51,940 bases of DNA from Paraburkholderia dilworthii (GTDB taxonomy: Bacteria > Pseudomonadota > Gammaproteobacteria > Burkholderiales > Burkholderiaceae). The DNA is taken from NCBI RefSeq assembly GCF_000472525.1, contig NZ_AWZT01000046.1, forward strand, positions 1 to 51,940. Direction: 5' to 3'. Of the stretch, positions 1 to 8,929 are shown piece after piece (position 1 is the first letter of the stretch; every line of letters starts with the position of its first letter). Position numbers and translations under genes: made by a program. The notes below the pieces were generated by a model. That model worked only from the letters and a program-made list of their open reading frames with translations, was not told the origin of the DNA and did no database searches.

Positions 1-1
1 C

Positions 2-361
2 ATGGCCGTGGCTGGTTGTGCGCCGGAGGAAATGGGCATTGGCCCAGTCTATGCCATCCCGAAACTTCTGGCCCATCACGGTCTGCGAGTTCAGGACGTG
101 GGCCTGTGGGAATTGAACGAGGCGTTTGCGTGCCAGGCTCTCTACTGCCGCGACCGGCTTGGTATTGACCCGCTCAGCTACAACGTTCACGGCGGAGGCA
201 TTTCCGTCGGGCATCCCTACGGCATGACCGGTGCACGGCTCGTCGGACACGCGTTGCTCGAAGGAAGGCGGCGAAAGGTCCGGTATGTGGTCGTATCGAT
301 GTGCGTGGGCGGTGGCATGGGTGCTGCAGCGCTTTTTGAGGTTGCCTGTGATGCGAAATGA
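2..361 (+). CDS. Thiolase (acetyl-CoA acyltransferase), C-terminal part
   Basis: Only the last 119 residues lie in the window; the gene runs off the left edge. The visible part is the thiolase C-terminal domain, with NEAF, the His motif GGGISVGHPYGMTGAR (usual form GGAIALGHPLGASGAR) and the distal catalytic Cys in CVGGGMG. Thiolases cleave 3-oxoacyl-CoA with CoA to give acetyl-CoA and a shortened acyl-CoA. The His-motif loop departs from the consensus (S-V and Y-G-M-T), which suggests an unusual, perhaps aromatic or branched, acyl substrate; that is inference. The stop overlaps the following acyl-CoA ligase by 11 bases, so the two are translationally coupled. Confidence 0.9.
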   Translation: MAVAGCAPEEMGIGPVYAIPKLLAHHGLRVQDVGLWELNEAFACQALYCRDRLGIDPLSYNVHGGGISVGHPYGMTGARLVGHALLEGRRRKVRYVVVSMCVGGGMGAAALFEVACDAK

Positions 362-1997
362 GAAGTCAATCTCCCGTCCTATCTGGGCGCGATACTACAG
401 CGATCCGGAAGCACAATTCGCGCTTCGGAAGGACAACGGCCTGGCCATTTTCCGCGAGGCAGTTCGAAGGAATTCCGGCGGCGCAGCCATTCACTACTTC
501 GACGCGACGATCAGCTACGGGGAGCTCGACGAGCTCTCGGGAAAGTTTGCGGCGTGGCTGCACTCGTGCGGAGTGGGCGTGGGTGATCGCGTAGCGCTGT
601 ACCTGCAAAACGTCCCGCAGTTTCTCATCTGTCTTCTGGGCGCATGGAAGGTGGGAGCAGTCGGCGTCAGTATCAACCCGATGAATCGCTCCCGGGAGCT
701 ATCGCTCCTGCTTGCTGATTCGGGATCGAAGGTGCTGGTTCTGCATCCGGAGCTTTTCGAGGAGACGGCTCGCGAAGTGCTTCGGAGCTTCCCCGATGTC
801 ACTGCCGTGACGACGTCGGCGCGCGATTTTCAGGCGCGCGACGACGAAAGGATTTTTACTGAGGGCGGAATTGATTGCTGTGAAGGCACGCTGAATCTCA
901 AAAGCGTGCTGGCCCGTTCGGGGCATGCCCTCCATTCAGTGGGTGTTTCGCCAGAGTCGAGCGCAATGCTGGTCTACACCTCCGGCACGACGGGTATGCC
1001 GAAGGCCGCCGTCGTCTCGCATTTGAACTTCGCGTACGGTGCCGAAATCTGGCATCGCTGGATCAGCTTGCCGGACGGAGCTCCCGTGCTCGGTATGGCG
1101 CCGCTGTTCCACATCACGGGGCTGATGGCGCATCTTGGCCTGTGCTGGGCCGCAGCCTCTCCGGTCATTCTTTGTATGCGCTTTCATCCGCAAGTAGCGG
1201 CCGATGCAGCCACGGAGTGGAACGCGCGGTTTGTCGTAGGGGCTATCACTGCCTTCATCGCAATGCTGAATCATCCAGACATCACCCGCGAGCACCTGGC
1301 GTCGCTAACGAATGTGTACACCGGTGGAGCGCCTGTGCCAGCGACAGTGGTAGACGACTTCGAGCGCAAATTCGGTCAGAGGATCAGGAACTGTTACGGC
1401 CTAACCGAGAGCACCTCGCTGGCAATCGGGGTTCCGCCGACGGCGACCGCTCCCATCGGTGCGCTCGGTTCGATCTCGATAGGCGTTCCCGTTTGGGACA
1501 CAGACGTGTGCATCGTCGGAGATGACGGTGACCCTGTGCCCCCTGAAGAGGTTGGTGAGATACGGATCAGGGGTCCCCAAATCGTCTCGGGCTATTGGCA
1601 ACGCGAACAGGAGACGGGCGAAACCTTCCGTGGCGGCTGGCTCTGCACCGGTGATGTCGGGTATATGGATTCGAATGGCTGGGTCTTCGTTGTTGACAGA
1701 AAGAAGGATGTGATCATCGCTTCCGGTTACAAGGTATGGCCGAAAGAAGTCGAGGATGTCATCTACGGACATCCGGCGATCCGGGAGGTGGCTGTGGTCG
1801 GTGCGCAGGACGCGTACCGGGGCGAGACGGTGAAGGCCGTCGTCAGCCTGAAACCCGGATTCTCCTTGGAACCGGAGCAACTCATCGCCTACTGCAAGGA
1901 GCGCATGGCGGCTTACAAGTATCCTCGTATCGTCGAGGTCATCCCCGATCTGCCGAAGACGGTAACTGGCAAGATCCTACGGAGGGAATTGCGATGA
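351..1997 (+). CDS. Acyl-CoA ligase (AMP-forming, class I adenylate-forming family)
   Basis: A 548-residue ligase that should activate a carboxylic acid with ATP and CoA. The start at 351 (MRNEKSIS) is chosen because homology-like sequence begins just after it and it overlaps the thiolase stop; an open frame extends upstream but is thiolase shadow. Visible are the P-loop YTSGTTGMPK near residue 207, the A5 motif YGLTEST, the A8 hinge around GDVGYMDSNGW near 433 followed by DRKKDVIIASGYKVWP, and the C-terminal catalytic Lys in VTGKILRREL. Length is normal for medium-chain or aryl-CoA ligases. It shares an ATGA overlap with the next gene. The substrate cannot be told from sequence; the neighbouring beta-oxidation genes suggest an aryl-alkanoate or similar acid. 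Confidence 0.9.
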   Translation: MRNEKSISRPIWARYYSDPEAQFALRKDNGLAIFREAVRRNSGGAAIHYFDATISYGELDELSGKFAAWLHSCGVGVGDRVALYLQNVPQFLICLLGAWKVGAVGVSINPMNRSRELSLLLADSGSKVLVLHPELFEETAREVLRSFPDVTAVTTSARDFQARDDERIFTEGGIDCCEGTLNLKSVLARSGHALHSVGVSPESSAMLVYTSGTTGMPKAAVVSHLNFAYGAEIWHRWISLPDGAPVLGMAPLFHITGLMAHLGLCWAAASPVILCMRFHPQVAADAATEWNARFVVGAITAFIAMLNHPDITREHLASLTNVYTGGAPVPATVVDDFERKFGQRIRNCYGLTESTSLAIGVPPTATAPIGALGSISIGVPVWDTDVCIVGDDGDPVPPEEVGEIRIRGPQIVSGYWQREQETGETFRGGWLCTGDVGYMDSNGWVFVVDRKKDVIIASGYKVWPKEVEDVIYGHPAIREVAVVGAQDAYRGETVKAVVSLKPGFSLEPEQLIAYCKERMAAYKYPRIVEVIPDLPKTVTGKILRRELR

Positions 1998-4153
1998 ACT
2001 CAACTCAAAAAAGGCCGTCCGACGTCGTACGTTTTGAGGCGCGCGAAACGCTGGGCGTGGTGCTGATCGATTCTCCGCCCTTGAATGTGCTCACCGGGCA
2101 GGTCATCGCTGGACTTGCCGATGCCTTGGATGACTTCGAGCGCCACCGATCACTACGGGCACTTGTTGTCTGTTGCGCGGGGCGGACATTTGTCGTAGGC
2201 GGCGACCTGCACGCGCTGGATTCGCCGGAGTTCACGTCCGCACCTTATAACCACATCCTTGCCCGCCTGGAGTCCTGTGATCGGCCTGTGTTCTGTGCCC
2301 TGCATGGCAATGTACTGGGCGGGGGACTCGAGCTTGCGCTGGCGTGTCACTACAGAGTCGCGCTGGTCGAAACCCGTTTGGGCCTGCCGGAGATCAAGAT
2401 CGGTGTGCTCCCTGGCTCTTTGGGAACTCAGAGGTTGCCCCGGCTTATTCCGGCTCAGGACGCTATCTCGATGATGTTAAGCGGTCAAGCTATCGACGCG
2501 AGGGCGGCATTCAAGAGCGGCCTGGTCGATTCGATTGACGAGGTACATTCCAACGCTCTGGAATCCGGCGTGCGGTTTGCGGAAGCGCAGCTTTCCAGGG
2601 GCGCGGGCGCTCGCCCTACGCGGGCTCTCCCGGTCAAGGCGGACGGTCTTCCGCGCGACTACTTCACAAAAAAACTGGCAGAAGCGGAGAAGTCCCCGGT
2701 TCCCGCCGCGCGCGCGATCGTTGAGTGCGTCCAGGCGGCGGTGGAGGATAGCTTCGATGTCGGGCAGCAACTCGAGGCGTTGCGCTTCGACCAATGCCGC
2801 AAGTCGAAGCAGTCTACCGCGATGCGACATGTGTTCTTTGCCGAGCGTGAGGCGCGGCAGGTTCGAGGAATTGGAGCAGGCACCGACCAGAGGGTGCTCC
2901 GCAAGATAGGAGTGGTTGGGGCCGGCACCATGGGAGCCGGCATTGCGATGAACTTCATGAACATCGGCATACCAACAGTCCTCCTCGAAACACGACAGGA
3001 ATTGCTGGACAAGGGTCTCGCAAACATTCGCGCCACCTACGATTCCGGCGTAAAGAAAGGTCGGCTCGATGAAACGACCGCCCGCCGACGCCTTGAGTGT
3101 TTGGAGGGCACGTTGCAAGAGGGCGATCTGGCGGACTGCGATCTTGTCATTGAGGCCGTGTTCGAGGATCTTGAGCTAAAGCAATCGCTCATGCGGCGGC
3201 TGGGCCGCATCTGCAGGCAAGGAGCGATCCTCGCCACCAATACTTCCACACTTGATGTCGACGCGATCGCACTGGCAAGCGGAAGAGCGTCTGACGTCGT
3301 TGGATTGCACTTCTTCAGTCCCGCACATGTCATGCGGCTGCTAGAGGTAGTACGGGGTGCCCGCACATCGCCTGACGTGCTCGCCACCACCGTTGCGCTT
3401 GCCGGGCGGCTCGGAAAGGTACCGGTGGTTAGCGGTGTCTGCTACGGATTCATCGGTAACCGCATGGCAGAGCCCTACATGCGTGAAGCCGAGTTCCTGC
3501 TTTTGGAAGGCGCCACGCCGCAACAGATCGACGACGCGGTGGAAGATGTATTGCGGCTTGGCATGGCAATGGGGCCGTGTCGCATGCTTGACCTGGCGGG
3601 CATTGATGTTGGTGCGAAGACGCTGATCGAACTGGGCAAACAAGGCGGGCTCCCGCCCGACCCATCCTATAGGGTTGTTTGCCAGCGGCTCTTTCGCGAC
3701 GGGCGTTGGGGGCAAAAGACCGGCAGCGGCTATTACCGCTATGTGGGGCGCGCTCGTGAGCCCGAACCGCTCACTTCCGAGGTATGTGAGATGTTGGCAA
3801 ATGAGTTCGATATCCGCCGTGGGCGCACAATCAGCGATGGGGAAATCTGTGAGCGCCTGATGCTGCCACTGATAAACGAGGGGTTCAGGATCCTGGAAGA
3901 GGAAATTGCAATGCGCCCGGGTGACATTGACGTGGTCTGGACCGCGGGCTACGGGTTCCCGGCTCACCGTGGTGGTCCGATGTGGATGGCAAACGCATGG
4001 GGCCTGCCTAACGTGCTTGATCGTATCCAGCACTATCAACGCACATTAGGAAATCGCTTCGGATATTGGACACCAGCGAAACTTCTCGTGGAGCTTGCAC
4101 AGCAGGGTGCCACGATCAATCGTCTCACGGCCTCCAAAGCGGGGGTGGCATGA
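1994..4153 (+). CDS. FadB/FadJ-like enoyl-CoA hydratase / 3-hydroxyacyl-CoA dehydrogenase fusion
   Basis: A 719-residue bifunctional beta-oxidation protein, close to the usual length of FadB or FadJ alpha subunits. Residues about 1-200 are a crotonase domain with the oxyanion-loop region GGDLHAL, GGGLELALACHYRVA and LPEIKIGVLPG, so both catalytic Glu positions are present. From about residue 305 comes the NAD-binding domain (VVGAGTMGAGIA), then NTSTLDVDAIA and GLHFFSPAHVMRLLE with the catalytic His. Two 3HCDH C-terminal domains follow. The start at 1994 is set by the ATGA overlap with the ligase; the stop overlaps the next gene the same way. It should hydrate an enoyl-CoA and oxidise the 3-hydroxyacyl-CoA for the thiolase encoded upstream. 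Confidence 0.92.
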   Translation: MNSTQKRPSDVVRFEARETLGVVLIDSPPLNVLTGQVIAGLADALDDFERHRSLRALVVCCAGRTFVVGGDLHALDSPEFTSAPYNHILARLESCDRPVFCALHGNVLGGGLELALACHYRVALVETRLGLPEIKIGVLPGSLGTQRLPRLIPAQDAISMMLSGQAIDARAAFKSGLVDSIDEVHSNALESGVRFAEAQLSRGAGARPTRALPVKADGLPRDYFTKKLAEAEKSPVPAARAIVECVQAAVEDSFDVGQQLEALRFDQCRKSKQSTAMRHVFFAEREARQVRGIGAGTDQRVLRKIGVVGAGTMGAGIAMNFMNIGIPTVLLETRQELLDKGLANIRATYDSGVKKGRLDETTARRRLECLEGTLQEGDLADCDLVIEAVFEDLELKQSLMRRLGRICRQGAILATNTSTLDVDAIALASGRASDVVGLHFFSPAHVMRLLEVVRGARTSPDVLATTVALAGRLGKVPVVSGVCYGFIGNRMAEPYMREAEFLLLEGATPQQIDDAVEDVLRLGMAMGPCRMLDLAGIDVGAKTLIELGKQGGLPPDPSYRVVCQRLFRDGRWGQKTGSGYYRYVGRAREPEPLTSEVCEMLANEFDIRRGRTISDGEICERLMLPLINEGFRILEEEIAMRPGDIDVVWTAGYGFPAHRGGPMWMANAWGLPNVLDRIQHYQRTLGNRFGYWTPAKLLVELAQQGATINRLTASKAGVA

Positions 4154-4923
4154 GCGAAGCCAATGCCGCGGTCAGGCTGGATATCGACGGTCCGGTTTTG
4201 ATCATTACACTGTCCAGGCCAGAGGTTTTGAACGCAGTCAACACTGAAATGTCGAAACAGCTCTCGGCTGCGATCCGGGAACTGGACCATCGGTCGGATT
4301 TGAGGGTGGGGGTCATTACAGGAGCGGGGGGAAATTTCTGCGCCGGGATGGACTTGAAGGCGTTCGCTCAGGGCGAGCGGCCGTTCCTGGAGGAAGGAGG
4401 GTTTGCCGGACTGGTAGAAAAGCTTCCGACCAAGCCCCTCATTGCTGCGGTCGAAGGCTACGCCCTCGCGGGCGGCTTCGAAATCGTGTTGTCCTGCGAC
4501 ATGCTGGTTGCTTCGCGTAATGCGCAGTTTGGCCTGCCAGAAGTTCGGCGTGGATTGATCGCCGCTGCGGGGGGGCTGTTGCGTTTGCCGCGCCTTATCC
4601 CTCGGAATCTTGCGATGGAGCTCGCGCTCACGGGGCGCAGCCTGACTGCAGAAGAGGCGTGGGAAGCGGGACTTTTGAATCGGCTGGTAGATGTCGGAGG
4701 GGCGCTTCCCGCGGCGCTCGACATTGCGCGTAATGTCGCATCGGGTGCGCCGATGTCGGTCGCGACCAGCAAGAACCTGATATTGCACGGAAGGACGTGG
4801 GCCGAGTCGGATATGTTCGATCGCCAGAAGCCTGCAGCCGATGCAGTACTCGCATCGCAGGACGCGATCGAGGGTGCCCGTGCATTCGTGCAGAAGCGCG
4901 AACCTGTGTGGGTTGGACGTTAG
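4150..4923 (+). CDS. Enoyl-CoA hydratase/isomerase family protein
   Basis: A 257-residue single-domain crotonase, the normal length for the family. The oxyanion region GMDLKAFAQGE lies near residue 65, GGFEIVLSCD near 107-116 with Glu in the first catalytic position, and LPEVRRGLI near 128 with Glu in the second, so it is probably an active hydratase. The start (MSEANAAV) overlaps the preceding stop as ATGA. This is a second crotonase in the same operon beside the FadB-like fusion. It may act on a different intermediate, for example as a hydratase or retro-aldol lyase on an aromatic side chain; that specific role is inference. Confidence 0.9.
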   Translation: MSEANAAVRLDIDGPVLIITLSRPEVLNAVNTEMSKQLSAAIRELDHRSDLRVGVITGAGGNFCAGMDLKAFAQGERPFLEEGGFAGLVEKLPTKPLIAAVEGYALAGGFEIVLSCDMLVASRNAQFGLPEVRRGLIAAAGGLLRLPRLIPRNLAMELALTGRSLTAEEAWEAGLLNRLVDVGGALPAALDIARNVASGAPMSVATSKNLILHGRTWAESDMFDRQKPAADAVLASQDAIEGARAFVQKREPVWVGR

Positions 4924-4978
4924 CAGCTGACAGCGGACACCAGGAACCGGTGCGTAATGTGCATTTCGCTCGCGTCTT

Positions 4979-5533
4979 CTACGTCGGTTCGTTGTCGCAA
5001 TCGAGTGAAGTGAATCGCCCCGCGTGAAACACCAATGGTGCACCATCCCGGCTTGCCGTGCGCACAACTCGACCAACGAAGAGCAGGTGATCGCCTGCGT
5101 CCCGGCAGTCATCATGCGCACAGACGAGCGTTGCGATCGCCCCATCAATAACTGGGACGCATTCGGGTGCTTCGATTAATTCCACGTCGATAAACTTGTC
5201 TGCAACGCCGGAGCTGGCAAAACGACGCGCCAAATGCTCGTGGTCGCACGAAAGAAAATTAATCGCAAAATGGGAGCAGTGGCGAAACGCTGCAAGATTC
5301 GGCGAATGATTGTCGAGGCTCCAGAGAATGAGTGGTGGTTCGAGCGAGAGCGTGGCGAAGGAATTGATGGTCAAGCCGACGGAGCGCCCCTCGGGCGTGC
5401 GCGTGGTAACGATGGCCACGCCCGTTGGGTAAGTGCCGAAGAGCTTGCGCAACGCTCCTCGTTCAAGTTCAGCGTTTGACCACATTGAATTCGAAGTCGC
5501 ATTACAGACCTCGGGAGTGCTGCAGCTCGACAT
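4979..5533 (-). CDS. Flavin reductase domain protein (HpaC-like)
   Basis: A 184-residue protein of the flavin reductase-like FMN-binding family. The N-terminal half shows the family signature TYPTGVAIVTTRTPEGR, GLTINSFATLSLEPP and INFLS, and the C-terminus has a HAGRF block. Such proteins use NAD(P)H to reduce FMN or FAD for a separate monooxygenase. The start at 5533 has AAGGGA just upstream; an internal ATG (MWSNAELERG, 5485) is possible and would remove an unremarkable 16-residue leader. It points towards the end of the CoA-ester operon and stands alone. Likely partners in the window are the luciferase-like oxygenase at 12.6 kb or an oxygenase outside the window; the pairing is inference. 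Confidence 0.88.
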   Translation of the reverse strand: MSSCSTPEVCNATSNSMWSNAELERGALRKLFGTYPTGVAIVTTRTPEGRSVGLTINSFATLSLEPPLILWSLDNHSPNLAAFRHCSHFAINFLSCDHEHLARRFASSGVADKFIDVELIEAPECVPVIDGAIATLVCAHDDCRDAGDHLLFVGRVVRTASRDGAPLVFHAGRFTSLDCDNEPT

Positions 5534-5612
5534 ATGATGTCCCTTAAACTATGGCCCGTGCGGCCTGTTGTCGCCCAGCAGGGCTTGCACTCTGCCTCGT
5601 TAAAACGGCTCA

Positions 5613-5632
5613 GAGATGATTCAAGTCATCTC
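5613..5632. promoter_or_regulatory. Perfect inverted repeat upstream of the flavin reductase gene
   Basis: GAGATGA and TCATCTC are perfect 7-base arms around a 6-base spacer, about 80 bases upstream of the flavin reductase start and inside the 242-base gap before the methyltransferase stop. It could be an operator for one of the nearby TetR or MarR regulators, or a short hairpin. No T-tract follows, so it is not an obvious terminator. Confidence 0.35.
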
Positions 5633-5775
5633 ATCGGAGGCGTCCCGCGCTGGCTGTTCAGCCTGAATGCCCTGAAGCCGGACACCATTGATTGAACATA
5701 CTGTTTAAGGCGGGCCTTCAATTCAAGCCGGATTCGACCACGAATAGGAGCGTAGGACGAGAAACAGCATCGGCT

Positions 5776-6570
5776 TTACGCTTTTCGCACGCCTGTGATC
5801 ACCGCATAGTCCATGCTTGCGATGAACGTACCGTCGGTTGCGCGATTGTGGCGCTCAAGGATCGTGATATAGCCTTCTCTAAACGTTTGACGCTGTGGCG
5901 CGGTAAGACGCGTGAGGAGCCCACGGATGTTGGGGTTCCAGCGCGAGACGTGGCCGAACGATGCTGCGGCCGACGGAAAGCAGGTGTCGGTGCTTTGATA
6001 GCGCACGCGCACAAGGTCGAACCATGGATTCAGCAGCGCTCCGGCGCGTGGCCCATGCGACCAGGCGTAATGCGGGTGCTCGGGGCGACCCGGGGGCTTC
6101 ACGAGCTCCTGAACCATTTCATACACCTGCGCAGGGATGCTCTGCGCGGTATAGGCGGTCAGCGCGATGACGCCGCCTGGTCGCACGACGCGCGCCAGTT
6201 CGCACGCTGCGGCCTCCTGATCAGGCAGGAACACGAGACCGAGCGTCGAAAGCGCAACGTCGAAACTGCCGTCGGCAAACGGTATTGCGCGGGCATCGGC
6301 GCTTTGGAAATCGATGCCGTCCAGCGCCTCGGCCTCAGCGCGCCGGCGCGCACGCGCAAGCGAGGTTTCGTCGATGTCAACTGCGGTCACCTGTGCGCGC
6401 CGGCGGGCCGCGGCAAGCGCGGCGTGCCCGGTACCGCAGGCAATGTCGAGCACCCGTGTGCCGGCGGAAAAGCCTAGCTCCGCGATCAGTCGCTCTGTCG
6501 CGAGCGCTTGTTCAGTGGCGAGCTGTTGATAGTCATCATCGGGGTCGGCGGCGCTGAACGGCTGCGTCAC
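5776..6570 (-). CDS. Class I SAM-dependent methyltransferase
   Basis: A 264-residue Rossmann-fold methyltransferase. Motif I is VLDIACGTGHAALAAA, followed by the acidic end of beta-2 in VTAVDID, FQSADARAIPF (motif II region), FDVALSTLGLVFLPD and the motif III-like VVRPGGVIALTAY. The start is taken as the GTG at 6570, with GGAGAA seven bases upstream, because the longer reading frame carries no family sequence before this point. It is the last gene of the minus-strand run from the SnoaL-like gene. The substrate is unknown; methylation of a phenolic hydroxyl or of a quinone-type intermediate would fit the setting but is inference. No demethylase or THF enzyme is nearby. Confidence 0.85.
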   Translation of the reverse strand: MTQPFSAADPDDDYQQLATEQALATERLIAELGFSAGTRVLDIACGTGHAALAAARRRAQVTAVDIDETSLARARRRAEAEALDGIDFQSADARAIPFADGSFDVALSTLGLVFLPDQEAAACELARVVRPGGVIALTAYTAQSIPAQVYEMVQELVKPPGRPEHPHYAWSHGPRAGALLNPWFDLVRVRYQSTDTCFPSAAASFGHVSRWNPNIRGLLTRLTAPQRQTFREGYITILERHNRATDGTFIASMDYAVITGVRKA

Positions 6571-6611
6571 AATAGTTCTCCGGTGGAAATCAAAGAAAAA
6601 AGCAGGTGGTA

Positions 6612-7262
6612 TCAGCGGGCGGTGGCCTGGCTGTACTTCTCGAGGAGCGCTGCCCGGTGGCCTCGAAGGACCGCAGTAGTGGTGGCGAGCTCGTCGACCA
6701 GATCCACCAGCTTGTCGTACTGTGGTGACGGTTTCATGCGGCCATCGGCGTCGAACGCCTCCTGCACCATTGGTACGCACAGCTGGCTTGGCGTCACGAA
6801 CATGCCGAGCCATCGCCCCACCGTGGCCAGCGCGCCCGATGTGTTATAGCTGGGGCCGGCCCCGCAGACCTGCACGGTAGCGAGCGGCTTGGCCGCAAAC
6901 AGGGGAGTGCCCTTGATCGCTGGCGGACAGCTGTCGAGCTGATTCTTGATAATCGCGGAGAAGGTGCCGTAATTCTCCGGGCTGCACCACAGCTGTCCCT
7001 CGGACCACAAGACTGCCTCATGCAGTTCCTTCACCTTCTCGTGGTCTGCGGGCACGGTCCCGGGCACCGGAAGTCCCACGGGGTCGAAGACGCGAACGTC
7101 GCCGCCCAGATGGCGCAACAGCCGTGCGGCCTCCTCAACCAGCAGGTGGCTGAATGAGCCTGACCGGGCCGAACCGTAGAGCAAAAGGAAGCGCGCAGGG
7201 TTGCTATCAGGCGTGCGGGCGGGCAATCGTGCCTGGTCCAAGGCGGGCAGGTTGGTAGTCAT
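6612..7262 (-). CDS. ArsH-like NADPH-dependent FMN reductase
   Basis: A 216-residue flavodoxin-fold reductase. The FMN phosphate loop is LLYGSARSGSFSHLL, and the blocks VFDPVGLPVPG, LWSEGQLWCSPENYG and FDADGRMKPSPQYDKLVDLVDEL match the ArsH branch of the NADPH-dependent FMN reductase family. ArsH oxidises organoarsenicals and also reduces azo dyes, quinones and flavin. No arsenic genes are nearby, and the gene sits in an oxygenase-reductase operon (34 bases after the PDR-type reductase, 41 before the methyltransferase). A role in quinone reduction or FMNH2 supply is therefore more likely here than arsenic resistance; this is inference from context. Confidence 0.85.
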   Translation of the reverse strand: MTTNLPALDQARLPARTPDSNPARFLLLYGSARSGSFSHLLVEEAARLLRHLGGDVRVFDPVGLPVPGTVPADHEKVKELHEAVLWSEGQLWCSPENYGTFSAIIKNQLDSCPPAIKGTPLFAAKPLATVQVCGAGPSYNTSGALATVGRWLGMFVTPSQLCVPMVQEAFDADGRMKPSPQYDKLVDLVDELATTTAVLRGHRAALLEKYSQATAR

Positions 7263-7296
7263 GAGTTCTCCTCCGAATCGGCAGCTTTCAGCTGGG

Positions 7297-8262
7297 TTAA
7301 ATGTCGAGCGTTAGCGAAGGGCTCTTCGAGCCAGAGCAGCAGATCATCATCTTCCTGCCCATGGCGCGTTCGGCATCGCTCAATATCAGATCGCGGTGAT
7401 CAGGCGTCCCTGCGAGGACGCGGGTTTCGCAGGCGCCACACACCCCCTGTTCACAAGAAAAAGCGACGTCAAAGCCCTCACGCTGTAGCGTTTCCAGAAT
7501 TGTCTTGCCAGGTTCTACGCGAAGAATCCGGCCGCTTTTCGCAAGATGGAGGTCAAAGCAACCATCCTTGGCGACCGAAACGTCACCTTTGAAATATTCG
7601 AAATGGACGTGTGCGTCGTCTATCGTCAGGTCCCGGCAAGTGGCCCGGAACGAGTCGAGCATTCCGCCGGGGCCGCAGCAGTAAACGTGGTCGTTCGGCG
7701 CGAGCGCGCCGATTACTGCGGCAAGGTCCAGCAATGTGCCACCCGGTTCATGGTCGACGTTCAGTATCACCTCTCCCGCACCGGCTGCAGCCAGCGCCTG
7801 AAGCTCATCGAGCAGCGCTGCGCGTTCGCGGGTGCGTACACAGTAGTGCAGTCGCCACGGCCGTGCAATCGCGTTCAGCCGTGCCGCCATCGGCACGAAG
7901 GGGGTGACGCCGATGCCCCCTGCTACAAATACCGAGAGGTTCGCTGTTTCGTCCAACGGAAAGTTATTGCACGCTGCCCCGATGCCAATCAACGCGCCGG
8001 GACGCAGCTGATCGGCGAGAAAAACAGAGCCGCCCGTGCTGGCTGCATCACGCGCAACGGTAATCCGATAGCCTTTGTCACTGTAGATTCGTGACAATGA
8101 ATAACTGCGCATTAGCCCATTCGGTAGGTGGACGTTAATGTGCGAACCGGGCTCGAACGGCGGGAGGGGAGCGCTATCCATTGCCGCCAGGTAGAGCGAG
8201 AAGACATCGGTGGCTTCCCAGGCAATACTTTGCACCCGCACGGTGCGAACTGATTCGGTCAT
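7297..8262 (-). CDS. Phthalate dioxygenase reductase-type oxidoreductase (PDR/VanB family)
   Basis: A 321-residue electron-transfer protein with the PDR order of domains. The FMN-binding barrel carries RSYSLSR near residue 52. The NAD-binding domain has GGIGVTPF and YCCGPGGMLDSF. The C-terminal plant-type 2Fe-2S ferredoxin domain has CEQGVCGAC plus a distal Cys in MMICCSG. Such proteins pass electrons from NADH to a Rieske oxygenase or demethylase. The likely partner is the Rieske alpha subunit encoded at 13.8 kb on the other strand. It follows the SnoaL-like gene by 56 bases in the same run. Length and cofactor motifs look intact. Confidence 0.93.
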   Translation of the reverse strand: MTESVRTVRVQSIAWEATDVFSLYLAAMDSAPLPPFEPGSHINVHLPNGLMRSYSLSRIYSDKGYRITVARDAASTGGSVFLADQLRPGALIGIGAACNNFPLDETANLSVFVAGGIGVTPFVPMAARLNAIARPWRLHYCVRTRERAALLDELQALAAAGAGEVILNVDHEPGGTLLDLAAVIGALAPNDHVYCCGPGGMLDSFRATCRDLTIDDAHVHFEYFKGDVSVAKDGCFDLHLAKSGRILRVEPGKTILETLQREGFDVAFSCEQGVCGACETRVLAGTPDHRDLILSDAERAMGRKMMICCSGSKSPSLTLDI

Positions 8263-8318
8263 ACCATCTCTACTTGATAGAAGGGCGCACCACGTCCGGT
8301 TGTTAGCCGGGTTCGGTG

Positions 8319-8879
8319 TTAAACGAGCGAATGAAACGGCTTTTCGCCGAACATCTCGAACGAAATGTCGCTGCTATTGCGTTGACCAGCAAGTGACGCG
8401 TGCTGGTAGACGGGATCGCTGCCCTCCATGATCCGTGCCCAATCGACCACCTTGTCGCGCCGGACGATACGCCACCTGCTTTCACGTTTCTCGAAGGTGT
8501 CGATGTACCGAGAGGCGATGATCAGATCCTTCATGTCATCGCCCATCGGGGTCAGATGCCGGCCGATTTCGTATGACTCCACCCGTGCGCGATCGCCCTC
8601 CAGGTCGATCAGAATGTTGCCGATCAAATGCTGGACATGCTCGGTCTTCTGCTGGATCGCCAGCGCGGCCTGCAACCATTCGCCGAAATCGACTGCCTCG
8701 GGGGTGCCCCACCGGATCCTGGCGTCCGGAAAGAAGCCGGAGGCGAGGAGCTCCGCGTCGATCCGGTCCATTCCGCGGTTAATCCGGTAGAGGCAGGTTC
8801 GGATGTCCTCACGTGCGACGAGCTCATTCACTCGTTGTGTAAGCGCGTCAATGCGTGATTGCTGTTCAGTGTTGGGCAT
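8319..8879 (-). CDS. SnoaL-like / NTF2-family protein (dehydratase or dioxygenase beta-like)
   Basis: A 186-residue cone-shaped alpha+beta-barrel protein of the SnoaL/NTF2 superfamily, which also holds small subunits of ring-hydroxylating dioxygenases. The start at 8879 (MPNTEQQSR) is preceded by AAGGAGA at good spacing. Family features are the N-terminal helix with EDIRTCLYRINRGMDRID, FFPDARIRWG, HLIGNILID and a C-terminal strand pair around SRWRIVRRDKVVDW. It is the first gene of the minus-strand operon and is divergent from the SDR at 9.05 kb. It may be a hydratase or isomerase, or a beta-like partner of the Rieske oxygenase; the sequence does not decide. Confidence 0.8.
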   Translation of the reverse strand: MPNTEQQSRIDALTQRVNELVAREDIRTCLYRINRGMDRIDAELLASGFFPDARIRWGTPEAVDFGEWLQAALAIQQKTEHVQHLIGNILIDLEGDRARVESYEIGRHLTPMGDDMKDLIIASRYIDTFEKRESRWRIVRRDKVVDWARIMEGSDPVYQHASLAGQRNSSDISFEMFGEKPFHSLV

Positions 8880-8929
8880 GCTTGTCTCCTTCTGTTGATT
8901 TGCCTTGATGCGTGTCCGTCTCTGTGACA

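Noticed and set aside
5692..6477. A 261-codon plus-strand open frame opposite the methyltransferase
   Set aside because: Its product has no motif, while the minus strand shows a clear SAM methyltransferase with ordered motifs and a ribosome site. The plus frame is a high-GC shadow.
6612..7262. Arsenic resistance operon based on the ArsH-like protein
   Set aside because: No arsR, arsC, arsB or acr3 gene is nearby, and the gene is embedded in a reductase-methyltransferase operon.
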